Shown here: in pieces, positions 56,483 through 64,000 of the stretch
How positions within the stretch are numbered: position 1 is the first letter of the stretch
Layout of the letters: each line of letters begins with the position of its first letter
Source of the DNA: Oceanospirillum maris DSM 6286
GTDB lineage: Bacteria; Pseudomonadota; Gammaproteobacteria; Pseudomonadales; Halomonadaceae
NCBI RefSeq assembly: GCF_000422865.1
Contig: NZ_AUGW01000013.1
Location: forward strand, 100,441 to 164,440
Reading direction: 5' to 3'
DNA length: 64,000 nucleotides
Translations under genes and position numbers: made by a program
The notes under the pieces: generated by a model
Told to the model about the DNA's origin: nothing
The model's input: only the letters and a program-made list of their open reading frames with translations
Databases searched by the model: none

Positions 56483-56878
56483 ATGAGCGCATCTAATCAG
56501 AACCCTGAAAAAAGCCATCAGCATGTTGCCGTCCTTGGGGCCAGTCCGAAAAGTGAGCGCTATTCTAATCAAGCCGTTCGTCTTTTACTGCAGCATCAGC
56601 ATAACATTACCGCAATAAACCCTGGGTTTGATCTTATTGAAGGGCAGCCTTGCGTTGCAACGCTTGCCGACATTCAAGAACCTGTCGACACGTTAACTCT
56701 CTATCGCAGCGCATCGCAATTAACCGGCTTAATTGATGACATTATTACTCTAAAGCCGAAGCGGGTGATTTTTAATCCCGGAACAGAATCTTGGGACCTG
56801 CAGCAGGCGTTAACGCAGGCAGGCATCCCATGGCAGGAAAATTGCACTTTGGTCATGCTTCGTGGTGGGTATTTTTAA
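56483..56878 (+). CDS. CoA-binding domain protein (YccU-like)
   Basis: 131-residue stand-alone CoA-binding Rossmann domain: VAVLGASPKSERYSNQAVRLL for the nucleotide loop, ITAINPGFDLIEGQPCVATLAD and VIFNPGTESWDLQQAL are typical of the YccU/COG1832 family, with the central catalytic-like segment. The partner metabolite is unknown. ATG at 56483 without a strong ribosome-binding site. Between the unrecognised membrane protein and the HDOD gene, same strand. Confidence 0.88.
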   Translation: MSASNQNPEKSHQHVAVLGASPKSERYSNQAVRLLLQHQHNITAINPGFDLIEGQPCVATLADIQEPVDTLTLYRSASQLTGLIDDIITLKPKRVIFNPGTESWDLQQALTQAGIPWQENCTLVMLRGGYF

Positions 56879-57011
56879 GCTCCTTTCTTACTTTGGCTAT
56901 CATAAGCAGAATCTAACAATCTCTATGCTTTACCGCAAAAGCATGCCAGCGGCTTCACCTATTGGAAGCCCTACCTTTTCTGTCCATGAGCACTAAGCGA
57001 AGAAAAAGCCA

Positions 57012-58250
57012 ATGCATACACTGCCCTTACCTTTAGCGCGCCTTGCGGTGTTCACCCCTTTCTCTAAGCTATCCGATGAACAGCTTATTCTCTTGAGTTA
57101 TCACATTGAGATTTGCCATGCAGAGGCCGGTAGCGAGATTAGTCCGATGGGTGACTCTCGCCTAGAAGAATTATTTCTGCTTAATGGACAGGTTGAGATC
57201 CAAAGCGAAAAACATGATGTAATAATGTTATCAGCTGAAGATGACCGCAGCCGCTTTAGCCTTTTGAATGTCCGGCCAAGTCCTAATCAAATTATCAGTC
57301 ATACTCCTGTTGAATATTTTTTGTTATCTCCTGAATTTATTCAATCACTACAGGCTGAGTACAGTCCCTCAGACCAACCTCTGGCAGAAATTTTAGCCAA
57401 CGAGAAAAGCCATCCTTTGGTTATTAAGTTTTATCGCTCGTTACTAGCGGATAATATTTCCTTACCTGCTCTGCCTGAGGTCACTCTAAGGGTGAGTAAA
57501 GCCATTGCCGATGAGGGTAATGTTCATCATATATCAACATTAATTGCCGCAGATGCCTCTATATCGGCGCGGATATTAAAGCTTGCTAATAGCCCTCTTT
57601 ATCGGGCCTGTCAGTCTATTAGTCAGCTTCCCGAGGCGATTAAGCGTTTAGGGCTAAATGCTACTCGGCATTTAATTCTTGCCTTTGCGTTACATGAGCA
57701 ACATCAGCAGCTTGCCCCTAATTGGATCAGAAAGCGCCTGTTACGCAGTTGGAAAGAAAGTATTCAACTAGCCTCGTTGTGTTACGTCTTAGCTAAGAAA
57801 TGTACCAAGATCCCTCCAGAAGAAGCCTTGCTCGCAGGGCTGCTGCATAATATTGGCGAGCTTCCATTGCTACAGTTTTGCGATCAATATCCAGAGTTGG
57901 CGAATGACCCAGATTATTTAGATCAAATTATTCAAGAAGCCAGAGGGCAGGCTGGTGCTATGATTCTTCATCGTTGGAATCTTCCCCGCTCATTGGTGGT
58001 GGCGGTTCAACATGCGGATACATGGTTCTATGAGGCTAATGGTGAAGAAGCAACTCTAACAGATATTCTTATTTTAGCCCGCTTGCACAGCCTTGCTATG
58101 AATGATGCTTCACCGTTTGCCCCTAATATTAGACAAGTCCCATCCTATGAGAAAGTATCCCCTGGCGCTCTGACAAAAGAGCAGCGCCTAGAAATTCTAG
58201 AAGATGCCAAAGAGCAGATCACTGAAATTAAAAATTTACTTAACCACTAA
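57012..58250 (+). CDS. HDOD domain signalling protein with a cyclic-nucleotide-binding-like N-terminus
   Basis: 412 residues. Residues about 1-110 resemble a divergent cNMP-binding beta barrel (FTPFSKLSDEQLILLSYH, LFLLNGQVEIQ). About 145-340 is an HDOD domain (SLPALPEVTLRVSKAIADEG, LIAADASISARILKLANSPLY, LLAGLLHNIGELPLLQFC), a catalytically dead HD relative used in signalling. The GTP/cAMP ligand cannot be told. Such proteins modulate c-di-GMP, motility or stress networks, which fits the surrounding GGDEF-EAL genes, but that link is inference. Confidence 0.88.
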   Translation: MHTLPLPLARLAVFTPFSKLSDEQLILLSYHIEICHAEAGSEISPMGDSRLEELFLLNGQVEIQSEKHDVIMLSAEDDRSRFSLLNVRPSPNQIISHTPVEYFLLSPEFIQSLQAEYSPSDQPLAEILANEKSHPLVIKFYRSLLADNISLPALPEVTLRVSKAIADEGNVHHISTLIAADASISARILKLANSPLYRACQSISQLPEAIKRLGLNATRHLILAFALHEQHQQLAPNWIRKRLLRSWKESIQLASLCYVLAKKCTKIPPEEALLAGLLHNIGELPLLQFCDQYPELANDPDYLDQIIQEARGQAGAMILHRWNLPRSLVVAVQHADTWFYEANGEEATLTDILILARLHSLAMNDASPFAPNIRQVPSYEKVSPGALTKEQRLEILEDAKEQITEIKNLLNH

Positions 58251-58389
58251 TCTAGGTTCTGACAAAATCTTATCTGGGTTTCTTTTAAGGCCTGTTAATC
58301 TAACGCTTTAGGTTAAAATAGTTTTTTGATATTTTTCAATATTACCGTCAGTACATGTACACTAACTCAGTCAATATAAGGAGCATCCC

Positions 58390-58827
58390 GTGCGAGCACT
58401 GATTCAGCGCGTGGCCCAAGCCAAAGTTGAAGTCGATCAACAGTGCATCGGTAGTATAGATCAGGGGTTATTGGTATTTATTGGCGTTGAAAAAGGCGAC
58501 AGTACGGACGATGTTGATCGGCTACTGAAAAAAATTCTCGCCTATCGAGTCTTTGCCGATAACAATGACAAGATGAATCTCAGTGTTACCGATGTGCAAG
58601 GCGGCCTCTTACTGGTATCTCAGTTCACGCTGGCGGCGAACACTCAAAAAGGCCTTAGGCCTAGTTTCTCTTCTGCGGCACCACCGGCGGAAGGTGAAAC
58701 CTTATATAATTATTTTGTCGAACAGGCAAAAAACCTTCACCCTACGGTGGCTACAGGTCGCTTTGGTGCTGATATGAAGGTGCAGTTATTGAATGATGGT
58801 CCTGTGACCTTCTTGCTTGAAACTTAA
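58390..58827 (+). CDS. dtd: D-aminoacyl-tRNA deacylase
   Basis: Removes D-amino acids (and Gly) mischarged on tRNA. 145 residues with MRALIQRVAQAKVEVD at the start, the SQFTLAANTQKGLRPSF active-site motif and the Gly-Pro (NDGPVTF) motif that rejects L-residues. GTG start with AGGAG upstream (TATAAGGAGC). Preceded by a gap of 139 bases after the HDOD gene and followed by an SDR gene 29 bases downstream. Confidence 0.96.
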   Translation: MRALIQRVAQAKVEVDQQCIGSIDQGLLVFIGVEKGDSTDDVDRLLKKILAYRVFADNNDKMNLSVTDVQGGLLLVSQFTLAANTQKGLRPSFSSAAPPAEGETLYNYFVEQAKNLHPTVATGRFGADMKVQLLNDGPVTFLLET

Positions 58828-58856
58828 TGATCAGCTTATATGCGTAAGGCATACCC

Positions 58857-59636
58857 ATGACACAAAACTCCACTCCAAAAAAAGTAGCCTTAGTAACCGG
58901 TGGCGGACAGGGCATCGGTCGAGCCATCTGCCGTGGTTTATTGAATCAGGGGGTGATCGTTATTTGTGCGGATATCGACCTTGAAGCCGCTGACGAAACC
59001 GCAGAGTTGTACGCGGAGCTTGGTACGATTAAAGCCTGTGCTGTGGATGTTGCGGATGAGCCGGTGGTACAAAGTTGTATTCAGGATATTATTGATAGCT
59101 TTGGTCGGTTGGATGTCTTAATCAATAATGCGGGTTTGTCTACACCCTTTAACGACCCGATTGAAGACTTATCCCTTGATGATTGGCAGCGTTATTTGGA
59201 TGTTAATTTGACCGGTGTTTTTTTGGTCAGCAAGCATGCGGTGCCTTATTTACGGGATCAACAGGGCAGTATTATTAATATTGGTTCAACCCGTGCCATG
59301 CAGTCTGAACGGGATACCGAAGCCTATGCGGCCAGTAAAGGCGGGGTGCAATCATTAACTCATGCGTTAGCGATTAGCCTAAGTGGTGAAGTACGGGTTA
59401 ACTGTATTAGCCCCGGTTGGATCGAGGTTGGGGATTGGCAGAAATCCCGCGCTCGTATAGAGCCTATTCATTCACCCTCAGATCTTGCGCAACACCCTGT
59501 TGGTCGAATCGGTAAGCCTGATGATGTCGCCTACATGGTCTGTTATTTAGCCACTGATGTTGCCGGTTTTATCACGGGTCAAAATTTTGTTGTTGATGGT
59601 GGCATGAGCATCAAAATGTCCTATGACGACAGCTAA
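58857..59636 (+). CDS. SDR family oxidoreductase
   Basis: 259 residues, classical SDR. TGGGQGIGRAI for cofactor, NNAG (LINNAGLS), a catalytic Ser-Tyr-Lys set (INIGSTRAMQS and YAASKGG) and a C-terminal ITGQNFVVDGGMS. AGGC precedes the ATG. Substrate unknown; the FabG-like C-terminus does not imply fatty-acid synthesis. It lies just after dtd on the same strand. Confidence 0.88.
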   Translation: MTQNSTPKKVALVTGGGQGIGRAICRGLLNQGVIVICADIDLEAADETAELYAELGTIKACAVDVADEPVVQSCIQDIIDSFGRLDVLINNAGLSTPFNDPIEDLSLDDWQRYLDVNLTGVFLVSKHAVPYLRDQQGSIINIGSTRAMQSERDTEAYAASKGGVQSLTHALAISLSGEVRVNCISPGWIEVGDWQKSRARIEPIHSPSDLAQHPVGRIGKPDDVAYMVCYLATDVAGFITGQNFVVDGGMSIKMSYDDS

Positions 59637-59759
59637 AATAAAGCGGATACGGACGAAATAAATAGAGTCACGTGGAGATAGCAGGTCTAGATAGATAAAA
59701 CTGAATAGATAGAGCAAGACAAACGCTTGCTCCATCTATTCGCTGTTCACTGTTGCTGA

Positions 59760-61694
59760 CTAGGCTTTTTCGTTCTCTAGTTCCGCCTGGGCTTCTTCTA
59801 GCTCTTCTTGAAGTGTCATCCATTCCTCTTCAATTGTTTCTGAGCTTGTGCTTAACTCACCCTGCTTCTTCAATAGCACCTGCAACCGATCTTTATTTTC
59901 ATCCTGATAGATCTCAGGCTCTGCCAGCTCCTGCTCTATTTTAGCCAGCTCCGCCTGTACTTTATCCAGATCGGTTTCTAGCTTATCAACTTTTTTCTTC
60001 ATCGGTCGTAGCTGCTCTCTACGCTGGGCCGCTAAACGACGCTCTTCTTTACGATCGCGTTTATCTTCTTTGCGATCATCTTCATTGGCTGGCGCACTGG
60101 CGTCGGCGGCCTTTTTCAGTCCCTGTGATCGGTTCTTCAGCCAGACATGATAATCCTCAAGGTCGCCATCGAATGGCTCTACCTTACCGTCACACACCAG
60201 CCAAAATTCATCGACTGTGTTACGCAGCATATGCCGGTCATGGGATACTAGAATAACGACGCCGGGGAAGCTTTGCAGGGCAAACGTTAGCGCCAAGCGC
60301 ATCTCAAGATCAAGGTGGTTGGTTGGCTCATCCAATAGTAGAAGATTGGGTTTTTGCCATGCGATAACCGATAGTGCCAAGCGAGCTTTTTCGCCACCAG
60401 AGAAGCGATTTACATTGGTTTCTACATCGTCACCACGGAAACCAAAGCCGCCTAGATAGTTACGAATTTCCTGCTCAGATACCTTAGGTGATAAACGCTG
60501 AATATGCAGCAAAGCGGACGCGTTGAGATCTAATGATTCCAGTTGATGCTGAGCAAAGTAGCCCACCTGTAGGTTTTCACCAGCGGTATAAACGCCGGAA
60601 ACTACCGGTAAATCGCCGACAAGGGTTTTGATTAAGGTTGATTTACCCGCACCGTTAGGGCCTAGCAAGCCAATTCGCATCCCCGGTAATAAACTAAAGT
60701 TCACGTCACTTAGAACTGCTTTATCGCCATAACCCACATTGGCACCATCCATGACGAGTAGGGGGGATGACGTTTTCTCGGTGCAAGGTATAGTGAACTG
60801 AAAGGGTGAATCCACATGGGCAGGGGCTATTTTCTCCATCCGCTCCAGTTCTTTCACTCGACTCTGTGCTTGCTTGGCCTTAGAGGCCTTGGCTTTAAAG
60901 CGTCGAACAAAGTTTTCTATTTCAGCGATACGGGTTTGCTGCTTCTCAAACTGAGCCTGTTGTTGGGCCAGTCGCTGAGCACGCATCATTTCAAAGGCAG
61001 AATAGTTACCGCGATATAGGTTGATTTTCTGCTGTTCAAAATGAGCGATATGCTCCACTACGCTATCGAGGAAATCCCTGTCATGGGAGATTAATAGCAA
61101 AGTACCAGGGTACTGTCTTAGCCAGTTTTCTAGCCATAGAGTTGCATCCAGATCCAAGTGGTTGGTTGGCTCATCAAGCAGTAGTAATTCTGATGGCATC
61201 AACAGTGCTTGAGCAAGGTTTAAGCGTATGCGCCAACCACCGGAAAATGACTGTACCGGCTGCTGGGTTTGTTCCATCGTAAAGCCAAGCCCGAGCAACA
61301 ACTGTTCTGCACGATTCGGAGCAGTATAACCATCTAGGTTTTCCAGCTCCGCATGTAGCCGTGCGATGGCGTGGTTGTCTTCCTTGGCTTCTGCTTCGGC
61401 CAGTTCAATTTGCACTTTACGCAGGGGCTTATCGCCATCTAGCACATAATCTAGCGCACTTTTGTCGCGGGTATGAACTTCCTGTGCCATATGAGCGATT
61501 CGCAATTGCGCAGGAATCAGCAACTCGCCAGCATCTTGATGAAGCTCACCCAGTAGCAGTTTAAACAGACTTGATTTGCCAGCACCGTTGGAGCCAACAA
61601 CGCCGATGCGCTGCCCACGGTGGATAATCAATGAGGTATTTTGCAACAGGGAGAGACTTCCCCGTTGCAGGCTCAGGCCTTCTAGTGTAATCAT
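59760..61694 (-). CDS. yheS: ABC-F family ATPase YheS
   Basis: Cytoplasmic ribosome-associated ABC-F protein, 644 residues and two ABC domains: Walker A GSNGAGKSSLFKLL and GPNGAGKSTLIKTL, signatures FSGGWRIRLNLAQ and FSGGEKARLAL, both with LLLDEPTNHLDL. The ABC-F linker is RRFKAKASKAKQAQSRVKELERM. The C-terminal coiled coil (about 560-640) is longer than in E. coli YheS, with a charged stretch at about 540. No membrane domain. It diverges from the TIGR02444 gene with 76 bases between. Confidence 0.95.
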   Translation of the reverse strand: MITLEGLSLQRGSLSLLQNTSLIIHRGQRIGVVGSNGAGKSSLFKLLLGELHQDAGELLIPAQLRIAHMAQEVHTRDKSALDYVLDGDKPLRKVQIELAEAEAKEDNHAIARLHAELENLDGYTAPNRAEQLLLGLGFTMEQTQQPVQSFSGGWRIRLNLAQALLMPSELLLLDEPTNHLDLDATLWLENWLRQYPGTLLLISHDRDFLDSVVEHIAHFEQQKINLYRGNYSAFEMMRAQRLAQQQAQFEKQQTRIAEIENFVRRFKAKASKAKQAQSRVKELERMEKIAPAHVDSPFQFTIPCTEKTSSPLLVMDGANVGYGDKAVLSDVNFSLLPGMRIGLLGPNGAGKSTLIKTLVGDLPVVSGVYTAGENLQVGYFAQHQLESLDLNASALLHIQRLSPKVSEQEIRNYLGGFGFRGDDVETNVNRFSGGEKARLALSVIAWQKPNLLLLDEPTNHLDLEMRLALTFALQSFPGVVILVSHDRHMLRNTVDEFWLVCDGKVEPFDGDLEDYHVWLKNRSQGLKKAADASAPANEDDRKEDKRDRKEERRLAAQRREQLRPMKKKVDKLETDLDKVQAELAKIEQELAEPEIYQDENKDRLQVLLKKQGELSTSSETIEEEWMTLQEELEEAQAELENEKA

Positions 61695-61770
61695 GTGATT
61701 TTACTATCAAATATTCAAAGCGCGCTAAAATGTGCCGCGCGAAAAAAGATGAGCCCGGAGGCGAGTAATT

Positions 61771-62322
61771 ATGTCAGAACTTTCATTAGAGTATGATAAC
61801 CCATTCTGGCGCTTTTCTACGAAACTCTATCGGTTAGATTCTGTAGAAGCTGCTTGCCTCTATCTGCAAGATCATCAGGGCATCATGGTTAATCAGTTGC
61901 TATTTAGCTGTTGGTTAACTACGCAAAATGTATGTTATCGCTCGGATTGGTCACAACACGTAGAGCCAGTCTTGGGGTGGCACAATCAATTTGTGGTATC
62001 CCTGCGTAAGCAACGTCGCCAGCTTAAGCCGATGTCAAACGTAGAACAACACCTACAAAAAATGTGCGATCACCTGCTCGCGGCAGAGTTGATAGCTGAG
62101 CAGCATGAGCAGTCATTGCTTTACTTGCTTTATACCTTAAAAAAAGGAATGCAAACCTGTGCAGATCGAGAAACGGCTCTGCGTACTAATATTCGCTTCG
62201 TTCTCAAAGATGCCAAGTTAACTGCCACGGCTCAGCAACAACTTAAACATGTTCTAGCCTTAGTCGTTGATGACGATATCGCCGATAATATCGTTATCAC
62301 GCTCTCTGCGGATAAAGATTAG
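61771..62322 (+). CDS. TIGR02444 family protein
   Basis: 183 residues. The N-terminal NPFWRFSTKLYRLDSVEAACLYLQD with QLLFSCWLTTQN is the TIGR02444 signature, found near yheS in Pseudomonas-like genomes. Function unknown; helical and soluble. GGAGG 9 bases before the ATG. Confidence 0.85.
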   Translation: MSELSLEYDNPFWRFSTKLYRLDSVEAACLYLQDHQGIMVNQLLFSCWLTTQNVCYRSDWSQHVEPVLGWHNQFVVSLRKQRRQLKPMSNVEQHLQKMCDHLLAAELIAEQHEQSLLYLLYTLKKGMQTCADRETALRTNIRFVLKDAKLTATAQQQLKHVLALVVDDDIADNIVITLSADKD

Positions 62323-62551
62323 CAGCCTTATCATCGATGATAGCTTTACCCATTAATAACAGACGTTTAACCTGTTAGCTGATGTGATCGTATTGCTAAA
62401 CGTTGAGAAAAAGAGGAACGACTCACTTTATCTTTGGTCTGAATCAATCAGCAATACTGACTTAACCCGTTAGAGTTGAAAAAATTGATTGTACGACCTT
62501 ACTTTAGTCAATCTTATTAAAAAATTAAGCAGACCCTAATAAGGAGTTTTC

Positions 62552-63259
62552 ATGAAAAAAGCGTTACTCACCCTGACCCTCAGCAGCCTATTAGTCGCAG
62601 CACCGGTCATGGCGGATACCCCCCTGAAGACCGACGAGGATCGCCTGAGTTACAGCTTGGGTCTGATTATGGGCCAACGTCTGAAACAAGAGTTTTCTGA
62701 GCTTAAAGTCGATGTTATGGCTCAAGCGGTAAAAGATCTTTATGCCGACGGCACCTTGAAAATGACCGAAGCTGAAGTCAAAGAAACCATGGAAGCTTAC
62801 CAGCAGAAGAAAGTACTGGAACAGCAAGAAGCACAGGCTAAAGCGGCAGAGACAAACCTGAAAAATGGTCAGAAATTTATGGCCGACAATGGTAAGAAAA
62901 AGGGCGTTGTTACTACGGAATCCGGCTTACAGTATCAAGTACTGACCGCAGGTAACGGAGCTAAGCCTAAGCTGACTGATCAGGTAAAAGTGCACTACGA
63001 AGGTAAGCTGTTGAACGGTGACGTCTTTGATAGCTCTTATAAGCGTGGCGAACCGGTAACATTTGGGTTGAATCAAGTGATCCAAGGCTGGCAGGAAGGT
63101 CTGCAGTTGATGCCAGTCGGTAGTAAATGGAAAATATTTATTCCGTCTGATTTAGCCTATGGCCCTGGTGGTACCGGTGGTCCAATCGGCCCGAATGAAA
63201 CACTAGTGTTTGAAGTTGAGCTATTGGATATCAACCCAGAAGCTTCTTCTGCACAGTAA
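62552..63259 (+). CDS. fkpA: FKBP-type peptidyl-prolyl isomerase, FkpA/Mip family
   Basis: 235-residue periplasmic PPIase. Signal peptide MKKALLTLTLSSLLVAAPVMA; FKBP_N dimerisation domain (DEDRLSYSLGLIMGQRLKQ, long helix to about 110) and FKBP catalytic domain (VHYEGKLLNGDVFDSSYKRG, VIQGWQEGLQLMPVGSKW, IPSDLAYG). AAGGAG precedes the ATG. Faces the outer-membrane gene tail to tail through a shared terminator. Confidence 0.95.
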   Translation: MKKALLTLTLSSLLVAAPVMADTPLKTDEDRLSYSLGLIMGQRLKQEFSELKVDVMAQAVKDLYADGTLKMTEAEVKETMEAYQQKKVLEQQEAQAKAAETNLKNGQKFMADNGKKKGVVTTESGLQYQVLTAGNGAKPKLTDQVKVHYEGKLLNGDVFDSSYKRGEPVTFGLNQVIQGWQEGLQLMPVGSKWKIFIPSDLAYGPGGTGGPIGPNETLVFEVELLDINPEASSAQ

Positions 63260-63312
63260 ATTTAAGGCTGCATTCAAGTTAAAGTTGTATTCAATTAAAA
63301 TTGTACCTGAGA

Positions 63313-63354
63313 TTAAGCCCCTGCCCTTTTACTTTTATAAGGGCAGGGGCTTAA
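63313..63354. terminator. Bidirectional terminator between fkpA and the outer-membrane protein gene
   Basis: TTAAGCCCCTGCCCTT (63313-63328) and AAGGGCAGGGGCTTAA (63339-63354) are perfect 16-bp arms around a 10-base loop; A and T tracts flank both ends. Confidence 0.85.
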
Positions 63355-63361
63355 AATAAAA

Positions 63362-64000
63362 TTAGAACTGATAACCCACGCCTGCGGTGATGAGATCCGC
63401 GTCCTGTTTGCCAAGAAGGTCTGGTTCGGTGTTCAGCAAACGCCGCCAGTTGAGCTGTAGCTGCCACTCTGGTTTAAACTGATAACCTACCCCTAAACCT
63501 AATGCCGGAACCCATTCGTGGCTTGATTGACGGGTGCTTTCTGAGGTTTCACTCACTACCGTGCCAACATTATTTCGACTGGCTCCAGATGCTTCACCTC
63601 GGCTGGTTTGGTCTAACCACGCTAGCCCCAGAGAACCTCGTAATTGCCACTGCTTCGTTAAGGGTAGCTGGCCGATGAGGCTCAGTATCAAAGCATCCTG
63701 TTCGACGCTTTCTTTAATGGTACGGTGACGCGTAATGCCTGCGGTAGTATCTGTGGTTTCTGAGCGGGCAGAGGCCTCTCCCAGATTCAGATAGCTCACC
63801 TCAACCGCGAAATGGGGTGAGTATTCATAACCGACACCGATAATCAGGGCGGTATCTGTCTTATTCTCTGTTAAACGGGCGCTGCCACCAGCGGCTTCAA
63901 TACTGTTATTAAAGGCCTCAAAATGACTGATGTTCATATCTGAGCGGGACTGGCCTGCTTCAAGCTGCAAATAAGCGTTACCTGCCTGTGCATTCAGAGC
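63362..64000 (-). CDS. Outer-membrane beta-barrel protein (OmpA/Ail-like fold), 5' end outside window
   Basis: The frame remains open to the window edge, so the start is missing. The visible part begins ALNAQAGNAYLQLEAG, where ALNAQA looks like the end of a signal peptide. Alternating beta-strands follow (ALIIGVGYEYSPHFAVEVSYLNLGEA, WVPALGLGVGYQFKPEWQLQLNWRRL) and the last residue is Phe in ITAGVGYQF, the usual outer-membrane insertion signal. About 8 strands, as in the OmpX/Ail size class. Function unknown. Confidence 0.85.
   Translation of the reverse strand, partial: ALNAQAGNAYLQLEAGQSRSDMNISHFEAFNNSIEAAGGSARLTENKTDTALIIGVGYEYSPHFAVEVSYLNLGEASARSETTDTTAGITRHRTIKESVEQDALILSLIGQLPLTKQWQLRGSLGLAWLDQTSRGEASGASRNNVGTVVSETSESTRQSSHEWVPALGLGVGYQFKPEWQLQLNWRRLLNTEPDLLGKQDADLITAGVGYQF

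Overview
The window looks like an ordinary stretch of core chromosome from a free-living, probably marine gammaproteobacterium of the Oceanospirillales/Pseudomonadales kind. This rests on conserved gene order: ygfB-like/pepP/ubiH/ubiI, zapA/6S RNA/fau, murJ-ribF-ileS-lspA-fkpB-ispH, rplU-rpmA-obgE-proB and bamD opposite rluD-pgeF. Further support comes from an inactive-type dihydroorotase of the Pseudomonas kind, CheV, type IV minor pilins and many c-di-GMP proteins. No rRNA, tRNA, transposase, prophage or CRISPR array was seen. Base composition looks even throughout, at about 45-50 percent GC by eye.

Layout. 1-2.4 kb: the end of a dihydroorotase-like gene, then cheV. 2.4-10 kb: a stress locus. 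An ECF11-type sigma factor and its ChrR anti-sigma run rightward. A six-gene lipid and redox operon (FAD oxidoreductase, DUF1365, cyclopropane-type methyltransferase, secreted protein, SDR, NTF2-like) runs leftward. Each side has a promoter of the form TGATCY-N18-TAARR, so one sigma factor probably drives both. 10-13.6 kb: a FAH-family enzyme, rpiA, ilvA and a 30-residue membrane micropeptide. 13.9-17.6 kb: a 1219-residue MASE1-CHASE-PAS-GGDEF-EAL protein. 17.6-24.2 kb: fau, 6S RNA, zapA, a ZapB-like TIGR02449 gene, then ygfB-like, pepP, ubiH and ubiI. 24.4-28.6 kb: a YcxB-like protein, rlmI, a thioesterase, a DUF2971 protein and a YdjM-like membrane hydrolase. 28.6-31.8 kb: pgeF and rluD against bamD and a PP0621-family gene.

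31.9-36.1 kb: thiO, a leftward minor-pilin operon (fimT/gspH, pilW, pilX, pilV) and a rightward pilE-like pilin. 36.2-44.7 kb: ispH, fkpB, lspA, ileS, ribF, murJ and rpsT, all leftward. 44.8-49.7 kb: proB, obgE, rpmA and rplU leftward, with ispB diverging rightward. 49.8-58.3 kb: two more GGDEF-EAL proteins, an unrecognised coiled-coil membrane protein, a CoA-binding protein and an HDOD protein. 58.4-64 kb: dtd, an SDR, yheS, a TIGR02444 gene, an fkpA/mip-type PPIase and the start-truncated end of an outer-membrane beta-barrel gene.

Two patterns stand out. The first is the sigma/ChrR regulon: its promoters can be read directly, and they move the start of the sigma gene downstream. The second is a recurring set of short, imperfect, in-frame tandem repeats with periods of 15, 18, 21 or 24 bp in otherwise conserved genes (cfa, the FAD oxidoreductase, the SDR, ubiH, ubiI, bamD, pilX, fau and a GGDEF-EAL gene). 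Three intergenic repeat arrays accompany them. They suggest a slippage process that expands linkers and N-termini in this lineage.
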